DNA of 12,270 bases from Planctomycetaceae bacterium. GTDB taxonomy: Bacteria; Planctomycetota; Planctomycetia; Pirellulales; Thermoguttaceae. The DNA lies in assembly GCA_031276415.1 (NCBI GenBank), contig JAISNF010000547.1, positions 1-12,270 of the forward strand, written 5' to 3'. How positions within the stretch are numbered: position 1 is the first letter of the stretch; each line of letters begins with the position of its first letter. The translations under genes and the position numbers were made by a program. Shown here in pieces: positions 1 to 5,206 of this stretch. The notes beneath the pieces are model-generated. The model saw nothing but the letters and a program-made list of their open reading frames with translations. It ran no database searches and was not told where the DNA came from.

Positions 1-1326
1 CGGGCTGGAAAAATCACTAATTGTTGTTTCAGAAGAAGCCGCCCAAGGATTAACTGTTGCGGTTTTGGAATCGTTGGGAGCGTTGGAATTATTGTTTTTA
101 ACCGTAACATCTTTTTCCGGTTTGGAAAAATTTGTTTCAGATTTCTGTTGTTCTTGTTCCTGAAATGATGTTACGGCGGTTTCTTTTTCAGTTTCTTTTT
201 CGTTTCCTTTTTCAATTGTTTTTTCGATTGGTTTTTTTTCGGTTAATTTTTGTTCGGGAGTTGCGGCGGGTTGTTGAGGAGAATTTTCCGGCGTTTTTCC
301 GGTAACTTCAAAACCAATCTTTTTCGCAACTGGAATTGTTGAAGACGGCGGCGATGATAATTCTGGAGTTTTCGGTTGAATAATTTCCGTTTTCCCGGTT
401 GTTCCGGCGGTTGTTTCAGCAGTTGTTTCAGCGGTTGTTTCCATTTTAGTTTCAGCAGTAGTTTCAGTAGTTTCAGCGGTTTCTTCAACCATCGGCGATT
501 CTTGTTGCGGTTTTACCAAAAACGATTTGACGCCGAAATATCCGCCGGTCAACACCAAAACAACAGCCGCTGCCGCCGTAATTTTAATACCAAGATTCAA
601 CCAACGAAAACCAATATCTTCATCATCTTCAATATTTTCATTAACTTTATTGCCTTTATTGTCTTTATTGTCTTTATTGTTTTCCGAAATTTTGTTGTCA
701 ATATTATCAATCTTTTTTTCTGCAACAACATTTTTTTCAGCGGCAACTGTTTTAGTTGTTGCCGGAATTGATTGCGGTTTCACTGTTTGCGGATTTTTTT
801 GTGCTTCTTCTTTTCCAATGATATTTTTTACTTCATTACTTTTATCATTACTTTTATCGTTGCTTTTATCGCCACATTTAACGCTGTTTTGGTCATTGTT
901 TTTGTTATTGTTATTACTGTTGTCATTGGAAATATTGGAAACGGCGGTTTTCCTTTTGAAAAAAGAAACAAATCGGAATAACAATATTTTGGCATTTTGA
1001 AACAGATTGTAAGCGAAAGAACCGCCTTTACAAACGCCTTTACAAACACATTTGCAAACACTCCTACAAACACATTTACAAACACTCTTACAAACTTTAA
1101 TAACCAGACGCCAAAGAAACGGAAAAACGGACATGAGTTGAAATAATCGTTGCGAAATTTTTTTGTTATTCGTAACGCCGTCCGGATTATCTGGATTATC
1201 GGAGAGCGGTTTGTTTTTTTGGCTGGATTCCTGTAACTTTGTTTCCGCCGGCATACTTGCCGATGCGGAGGTTGAGTTAGAATCTAAAGGACTGATTTCC
1301 GAATTTTGTTTCTCTTTTTTTGACAT
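1..1326 (-). CDS. Low-complexity single-pass membrane protein downstream of rsmH (partial, C-terminus outside window)
   Basis: The frame starting at ATG 1326 is open without a stop down to position 1, giving 442 codons; the gene continues beyond the window. An AAGGA ribosome binding site lies at 1334-1338, 7 nt before the ATG, and rsmH ends only 27 bp upstream, so the two are probably co-transcribed. Residues 1-56 are polar and Ser/Asn-rich, 57-77 moderately hydrophobic, 78-101 are six VCKx/VCRx tetrapeptides with 8 cysteines, and about 126-240 are Asn/Asp/Lys-rich with DKSN and NKD repeats. A clear membrane helix spans about 247-268 (ITAAAAVVLVLTGGYFG). After it come ETTAET-type repeats (about 283-311) and a Pro/Thr/Glu-rich stretch, probably outside the cytoplasm. 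I recognise no enzyme domain. The position after rsmH is where dcw clusters often carry ftsL, so a cell-division or wall-linked role is possible, but only by position. Confidence 0.8.
   Translation of the reverse strand, partial: MSKKEKQNSEISPLDSNSTSASASMPAETKLQESSQKNKPLSDNPDNPDGVTNNKKISQRLFQLMSVFPFLWRLVIKVCKSVCKCVCRSVCKCVCKGVCKGGSFAYNLFQNAKILLFRFVSFFKRKTAVSNISNDNSNNNNKNNDQNSVKCGDKSNDKSNDKSNEVKNIIGKEEAQKNPQTVKPQSIPATTKTVAAEKNVVAEKKIDNIDNKISENNKDNKDNKGNKVNENIEDDEDIGFRWLNLGIKITAAAAVVLVLTGGYFGVKSFLVKPQQESPMVEETAETTETTAETKMETTAETTAETTAGTTGKTEIIQPKTPELSSPPSSTIPVAKKIGFEVTGKTPENSPQQPAATPEQKLTEKKPIEKTIEKGNEKETEKETAVTSFQEQEQQKSETNFSKPEKDVTVKNNNSNAPNDSKTATVNPWAASSETTISDFSSP
1024..1095 (-). repeat. 12-bp minisatellite encoding VCKx tetrapeptides
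   Basis: Six units of 12 bp (plus-strand form close to TTTACAAACACA) lie inside the membrane-protein gene. Read on the minus strand they encode VCKS, VCKC, VCRS, VCKC, VCKG and VCKG (residues 78-101). The period is a multiple of three, so changes in copy number keep the frame. Confidence 0.9.
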
Positions 1327-1353
1327 CGTTGCATCCTTGCTAATTTCGATGTG

Positions 1354-2376
1354 TTATCGTTTTTTTGCGGCGCGAAGTTTGGCACTTCGGGCACGCGGGT
1401 TACGTTTTATTTCCTCTTCTGACGGCGTAACCGGTTTTTTCGTAATTATTTCCCAACAGGAATTATCCCGAAAAGCGTTTTTAACAATTCGATCTTCCAA
1501 CGAATGAAAACTGATAACTGCCATCACGCCGTTAGGTTTCAACCGGTTTGGGACTATTTTCAAAACGCTTTTCAATGAATCCAATTCGTCGTTCACCGCA
1601 ATTCGTAACGCCTGAAAAGTTCGTGTTGCCGGATCGAAGTTTACGGAATGTTCTTTTGTCGTTCTTCGTTCACGCGGAACGCGGCTTCGCACTAATTCGG
1701 CTAATTCGCGGGCAGTCCGAACAGGTTGTCCCATTTTCCGGCGTTCGGCAATCGCCCGCGCAATTCGTCGGCTGTACCGCTCTTCACCAAATTGATAAAT
1801 AATGTCCGCAATTTCATTTTCTTTCAATCTTTCGAGTAATTCATAAGCCGTTTCGCCTTCGCTTGTATCAAATCTCAAATCAAGTAAACCTGCCGAATCA
1901 AAACTAAATCCGCGATTATTATCTATCAATTGATCGCTGGATAAACCAAGGTCAAGTAAAAAGCCGTCAATTTTATCGATTTGCAAAAGGTCAAGCACCT
2001 CATCAACATACCGATAATTTGCGTGGGCAAACCGGACAGGAAATTTTTTATCAAAAGTATCATCTGAAATATTATTTGAATTATTATTTGGTTTTTCATT
2101 TTTGTTGTTGAAGATTTTACGGAGTTGTTTTTCGGTTTGGTTGATCGCCGCAATATCCCGATCCATTGCGATTATCATTCCTGATTTTTCAATTGTAATA
2201 GTTGGCTGATTATTTTTGGGGTTTTCCTGAATTTTTCGAACAATCGCTTCTGTATGTCCGCCTCCGCCGAGAGTTCCATCTACGTAAATACCGTTCGGAT
2301 CCGGACTTAAAAAATTGATTACTTCCTTAAGTAAAACAGGAACATGAACAGAATTTTTGTCGATAAAATCAGTCAA
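1354..2376 (-). CDS. rsmH: 16S rRNA (cytosine(1402)-N(4))-methyltransferase RsmH (MraW)
   Basis: This protein transfers a methyl group from S-adenosylmethionine to N4 of C1402 in the 16S rRNA decoding centre. At 340 residues it is slightly longer than E. coli RsmH (about 313). Visible family motifs are HVPVLLKEV (11-19), the SAM-binding loop DGTLGGGGHT (33-42), MDRD (71-74), DGFLLDLGLSSDQL (137-150), RGFSF plus LDLRFD (155-170), GEERYSRRIARAI (198-209), TRTFQALRIAVNDEL (251-265) and ISFHSLEDRIVK (288-299). An Asn/Lys-rich insert (about 88-112) accounts for most of the extra length. The start is TTG: no ATG or GTG lies in frame between the upstream stop (2407-2409) and the SAM motif, and an AAGGA site at 2383-2387 sits 6 nt before it. 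In many bacteria rsmH opens the dcw cluster; here it is followed by a membrane-protein gene. Confidence 0.96.
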   Translation of the reverse strand: MTDFIDKNSVHVPVLLKEVINFLSPDPNGIYVDGTLGGGGHTEAIVRKIQENPKNNQPTITIEKSGMIIAMDRDIAAINQTEKQLRKIFNNKNEKPNNNSNNISDDTFDKKFPVRFAHANYRYVDEVLDLLQIDKIDGFLLDLGLSSDQLIDNNRGFSFDSAGLLDLRFDTSEGETAYELLERLKENEIADIIYQFGEERYSRRIARAIAERRKMGQPVRTARELAELVRSRVPRERRTTKEHSVNFDPATRTFQALRIAVNDELDSLKSVLKIVPNRLKPNGVMAVISFHSLEDRIVKNAFRDNSCWEIITKKPVTPSEEEIKRNPRARSAKLRAAKKR

Positions 2377-2382
2377 ACAATT

Positions 2383-2387
2383 TCCTT
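2383..2387 (-). promoter_or_regulatory. Ribosome binding site supporting the TTG start of rsmH
   Basis: On the minus strand AAGGA is followed by a 6-nt spacer and TTG. It supports the TTG as the real start, because the next in-frame ATG would remove the SAM-binding motif. Confidence 0.7.
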
Positions 2388-2470
2388 TTCCAACAAGGTA
2401 TCGGGTTTATCAAAATACTCAGAATACGTAGCATAGCAGATTTTTAAAAATCAGAAAAGAGCAATGTTTT

Positions 2471-2579
2471 TAGTGGAGAGTTGAGAGTTGAGCGTGGAGA
2501 GTTCGCAGGCGGAATTATTGACGTTGTGGTTATAATTCCGCTTGCGAACTCTTCACTCTCCACTCTCAACTCTCCACTA
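2471..2579. repeat. 48-bp imperfect inverted repeat between kdsC and rsmH
   Basis: The arms 2471-2518 and 2532-2579 match at 44 of 48 positions, with a 13-nt loop (2519-2531). The outer part is built of GAGAGTT-like heptads and the inner part ends in a GCGGAATTAT block. Neither strand has a T-run directly after the stem, so it is not a standard intrinsic terminator. It may be a dispersed palindromic (MITE- or REP-like) element, or an mRNA processing or stability hairpin in a kdsC-rsmH transcript. Confidence 0.85.
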
Positions 2580-2585
2580 TTAACG

Positions 2586-3113
2586 TTATTCTTCGAAATT
2601 CCATTTTCCGTTGAGTTTAAGAATCAGTTCGATTAAATCACGGACTGCACCGTAACCGCCCGGACGTTTAGTAATATAATCGGCGGCTCTTTTTAATTCC
2701 TCAGAAGCACCAGGAACCGTTACACCAAAACCAACCGCCCGAATCGCCGGAAGATCCGGTAAATCATCACCAATATACGCAATCCTTTCCAACCCCAAAT
2801 GATGCTCCGCCGCAATCTCCTCAACCGCCTCACGCTTCGCAAATGTCCCCAACCGAACAATGTCAACCCCCAAATCCCTCGCCCGATGCAAAACACATTC
2901 ACTCCGACGACCCGTAATTAAACCAAATTTGTAACCGCTCCGAAACCAAAGCCGAATACCATATCCGTCCAATGTACTAAAACGCTTGGATTCATTGCCC
3001 AAATGATCAATCTCTATCGTTCCGTCCGTCAATATCCCATCAACATCAGATAATATCATACAAATTTGCTTCGCCTTCGCCGCAATTGTTGTCGGAATTT
3101 GCTCTATTGTCAT
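2586..3113 (-). CDS. kdsC: 3-deoxy-D-manno-octulosonate 8-phosphate phosphatase (KdsC), HAD family
   Basis: KdsC removes phosphate from Kdo-8-phosphate to give Kdo, the sugar that links lipid A to the LPS core; it is a cytoplasmic HAD phosphatase. The 175-residue length is normal for the family. HAD motif I is DVDGILTD (23-30, with D23 as predicted nucleophile and D25 as acid/base), motif II is ITGR (66-69), the conserved lysine is probably K93, and motif IV is GDDLPDLP (115-122). The C-terminal PGGYGAVRDL (151-160) matches the substrate-loop region typical of KdsC. No strong ribosome binding site precedes the ATG. The 120-bp gap to kdsD is AT-rich with short AATTTGTAA direct repeats and holds no gene. 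Adjacency to kdsD supports the Kdo assignment over other HAD phosphatases. Confidence 0.93.
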   Translation of the reverse strand: MTIEQIPTTIAAKAKQICMILSDVDGILTDGTIEIDHLGNESKRFSTLDGYGIRLWFRSGYKFGLITGRRSECVLHRARDLGVDIVRLGTFAKREAVEEIAAEHHLGLERIAYIGDDLPDLPAIRAVGFGVTVPGASEELKRAADYITKRPGGYGAVRDLIELILKLNGKWNFEE

Positions 3114-3233
3114 TGGAATTTGGGGATTTGGGGGTTAATAATTTGTAATTTATAATTTGTAACTTGTCATTCGGCATACGCCGTAAATCCTTTTGCAGAA
3201 AAATTTCCGGCAATCTTTTTCCAATAATCTTTT

Positions 3234-4286
3234 TCAAGCAATCTTTAATTTTGGTTTTTCGGCGGGGAATTTTGTTGTAATTACATTGTCCGGTACGGAA
3301 TCGCCGGACAAATTTGTATCTGGAAAAAGAGCAATAACATCCGTAATATCAATCATCCCAAGCGGAAAACCATTCGCATCAATCACCGGTAATTCACTAA
3401 TCCTTTTTTCACTCATAATCGCAATCGCCTCAAGCATTCGCGTACCGCTAAGAACAGCAGTTGGCTTTGAGGTCATACTCAAACGAATTGGTAAATCAAT
3501 CAAATGTTCGTTTCGCTGCTCAAAAAGTTTCGCCAAATCACTGTCGGTAAAAATACCGGAAAGCCGCCCGTCATTTTGAGTCAGCAAAATAGCACCCGAA
3601 CGCCGCCCCAAAATACGATGCCGAACAAAAACGTCGCGTATCGTTTCGCTGTCAGGAGCAATTCGGCAACAATCTAAACTGCGGAAATGTTCATCAACAC
3701 GGCTCAGTTTACGTCCCAACATACCGCCCGGATGGAAAACCGCAAAATTGTCCGCCCGAAAACGCCGCCGTTGGCTCACCACTAACGCTAATGCATCACC
3801 AAGCGCAATCATTACCGCCGTGCTGGTACTCGGCGCCAAACCGTGAATGTCCGCTTCTTCAATCCGCCCCAACGGCAAAACAACATGAGCATTCCGCCCC
3901 AATGTGTTATGTTCGGAAGCGGTGATGGCAATGATCTCAACCTGAAATTGACGAATCAAGGGCAAAATCCGAATAATCTCTTCCGTTTCACCGCTTTGTG
4001 AAAGAATCAAAACGACATCTTTTTTGCCGATTTTTCCTAAATCACCGTGAACCGCCTCAGCAGGATGAAGAAAATGTGAAGGAGTTCCGGTGGAGGAAAG
4101 AGTTGCGGAAATTTTTTGCCCGACCAGTCCCGCCTTACCAATCCCGCAAACAATCACATTGCCTTCACAAAAAAGAATCCGGTAAACCGCCTGAAGAAAC
4201 CGCTCATCAAGATTGTCCGCAAATCCCTGAATTGCAAGCGATTCCTGTCTTAATATCTGTTTTCCTAATGAAAGAACATCCGCCAT
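3234..4286 (-). CDS. kdsD: D-arabinose 5-phosphate isomerase (KdsD/GutQ type), SIS plus two CBS domains
   Basis: This enzyme converts ribulose 5-phosphate to arabinose 5-phosphate, the first step toward Kdo. The chosen ATG at 4286 gives 350 residues (E. coli KdsD has 328) and has AAGGT at 4294-4298, 7 nt upstream. A longer in-frame start at 4403 would translate a dispersed repeat and is rejected. The SIS domain covers about 30-190: GIGKAGLVGQKISATLSSTGTPS (48-70; first twenty residues diagnostic), HPAEAVHGDLG (74-84), SQSGETEEI (96-104) and HPGGMLGRKL (185-194), whose histidine corresponds to the family's conserved catalytic-region histidine. Two CBS domains follow at about 215-262 and 268-322 (SELPVID, GMIDITDVIALF). 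A short polar tail ends the protein. The neighbour kdsC acts later in the same pathway; the steps between (kdsA, kdsB) are not in the window. Confidence 0.94.
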   Translation of the reverse strand: MADVLSLGKQILRQESLAIQGFADNLDERFLQAVYRILFCEGNVIVCGIGKAGLVGQKISATLSSTGTPSHFLHPAEAVHGDLGKIGKKDVVLILSQSGETEEIIRILPLIRQFQVEIIAITASEHNTLGRNAHVVLPLGRIEEADIHGLAPSTSTAVMIALGDALALVVSQRRRFRADNFAVFHPGGMLGRKLSRVDEHFRSLDCCRIAPDSETIRDVFVRHRILGRRSGAILLTQNDGRLSGIFTDSDLAKLFEQRNEHLIDLPIRLSMTSKPTAVLSGTRMLEAIAIMSEKRISELPVIDANGFPLGMIDITDVIALFPDTNLSGDSVPDNVITTKFPAEKPKLKIA

Positions 4287-4330
4287 GATGATTACCTTAA
4301 AATATAAATAAATGGGGTAATTACTCAAAT

Positions 4331-4449
4331 GGTAGTCAACGTTTCGCCGAAAACGTTGGTCGGCGTACTCGCCGACAGCGACCCTGCTGTTGCTCCCGAT
4401 CAACCGTTGCGATGGTGAGCGAAAACCCTTCGGCGAAACATCGCCTACC
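4331..4449. repeat. Dispersed GGTAG...CTACC palindromic element, copy 1
   Basis: The element begins GGTAG and ends CTACC, with imperfect terminal inverted repeats of about 20 bp that include GTTTCGCCGAA. Inside are a stem-loop CAACGTTT/AAACGTTG (4337-4358), a TCGGCG/CGCCGA hairpin in the core shared with the other copies (4356-4378), a CAACCGTTG palindrome, and a GCGATG/CATCGC hairpin. It has no plausible coding capacity, and sits directly upstream of kdsD. Copies 2 and 3 are at 11994 and 12136. Confidence 0.85.
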
Positions 4450-4480
4450 TTTTAATTTTTAACCGAATATTATTGTCCTA

Positions 4481-4694
4481 AGTCCCGCAGGGACGAGATG
4501 TGCATAACTGCAGGTGTAGCAAAACGCAACCTGCGGAACACGAAACCATCCCCAACAAAGCCCCGCATGGGGCGAGATTATCAGCCCGAATCCATAATCT
4601 CGCCCTTGCAGGGCTTTATTGGATTGTCGATATTTATCCGTAGGTTGCGATTCGCTACACCTACGGTTATGCACATCTCACCCCTAGCGGGGTT
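4481..4694. repeat. 214-bp nested palindromic element
   Basis: The outer arms 4481-4537 and 4637-4694 are inverted copies of about 57 bp, sharing GAGATGTGCATAAC, GGTGTAGC and CGCAACCT blocks. An inner inverted pair (about 4549-4581 and 4594-4626) shares GGGCGAGATTAT. Each end and the middle carry a small CCCGC-GGG hairpin. Short reading frames cross it on both strands, but their sequence follows the palindrome and resembles no protein. It looks like a non-coding mobile palindrome (REP/BIME- or MITE-like). Confidence 0.8.
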
Positions 4695-4759
4695 AAATAA
4701 ATATTTCACTGAATAGTTACTAAATATAAATAAAAGGGTTCTACGAGGGTTTCGTCAAA

Positions 4760-4980
4760 GGTCCCGAAAGTTTCGGGGAATTCCCCAAAAGTTTCGTGGG
4801 ATTCCCCAAAAGTTTCGTGGGATTCCCCAAAAGTTTCGTAGGATTCCCCAAAAGTTTTGGGGAATTCCCCAAAAGTACCGTAGGATTCCCCAAAAGTTTC
4901 GGGGAATTCCCCAAAAGTTCCGTAGGATTCCCCAAAAGTTTTGGGGAATTCCCCAAAAGTTCCGTAGGATTCCCCAAAAC
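4760..4980. repeat. 21-bp tandem repeat array with palindromic units
   Basis: TTCCCCAAAA occurs at 4781, 4802, 4823, 4844, 4865, 4886, 4907, 4928, 4949 and 4970, an exact 21-bp period; a degenerate unit precedes it at 4760. The linker alternates between a GGGGAA form and a CGTAGGA form over the last six intervals, creating a 42-bp higher-order period. Where GGGGAA meets TTCCCC it forms perfect palindromes, including TTTTGGGGAATTCCCCAAAA at 4855-4874 and 4939-4958. The array lies between the divergent kdsD and AsmA-like genes. Because 21 is a multiple of 3, several frames stay open, but they encode only GFPKS-, LLGNP- or FWGIP-type repeats. Confidence 0.95.
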
Positions 4981-5067
4981 ACTTTTTTAGTGGAATATTA
5001 TGGATGGATTATCAATGTTTAGAGATATTAACGAATTCATTCTTTTGGGGCAAGAGCAATTTTTCTC

Positions 5068-5096
5068 TTGACGATTTTATTTCAAATTTGTATTAT
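5068..5096 (+). promoter_or_regulatory. Sigma70-type promoter for the AsmA-like gene
   Basis: TTGACG (5068-5073), a 17-bp spacer and TATTAT (5091-5096) match the consensus well; transcription would begin near 5103. A short inverted repeat, CAAGAG (5051-5056) with CTCTTG (5065-5070), overlaps the -35 box and could be an operator, though six base pairs is weak evidence. Confidence 0.6.
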
Positions 5097-5158
5097 CACG
5101 CCCTTGTTAATTCTATCATTATCATTTTTTATTAGACAACGGAAAGTAATTAATTATC

Positions 5159-5165
5159 AGGAAGG
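5159..5165 (+). promoter_or_regulatory. Orphan Shine-Dalgarno-like AGGAAGG upstream of the AsmA-like gene
   Basis: AGGAAGG is the best ribosome-binding match in this leader. Its preferred window (5171-5174) has no standard start in any frame. The nearest ATG (5179, spacing 13) is in another frame than the gene. It suggests that the true start lies upstream of the TTG at 5207. Confidence 0.4.
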
Positions 5166-5206
5166 TATTACGTTCATTATGGTTATTTTTTTGTTGGGGA
5201 ACGCTG

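Noticed and set aside
376..1085. Several open frames on the plus strand and in other minus frames within 243-1085
   Set aside because: They are Ser/Phe/Leu-rich or Lys/Val-rich shadows of the low-complexity minus-strand gene that is open from 1326 to 1 with a good ribosome binding site.
2471..2579. Intrinsic terminator after kdsC
   Set aside because: No T-run follows the stem on either strand, and the stem is far longer than usual terminators.
4300..4340. Minus-strand promoter for kdsD (TTGAGT-16-TATATT)
   Set aside because: The -10 would put the transcription start inside the ribosome binding site; the match is too weak and placed too close to the ATG.
4287..4403. N-terminal extension of KdsD by 39 residues
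   Set aside because: It would translate the GGTAG repeat element; the ATG at 4286 has its own ribosome binding site and matches the usual family N-terminus.
4760..4980. CRISPR array
   Set aside because: Units are directly adjacent with no unique spacers, and no cas gene is visible.
4741..4990. Repeat proteins of GFPKS, LLGNP or FWGIP type encoded by the 21-bp array
   Set aside because: Open frames exist on both strands simply because the period is a multiple of three; none has a convincing start site or non-repeat domain.
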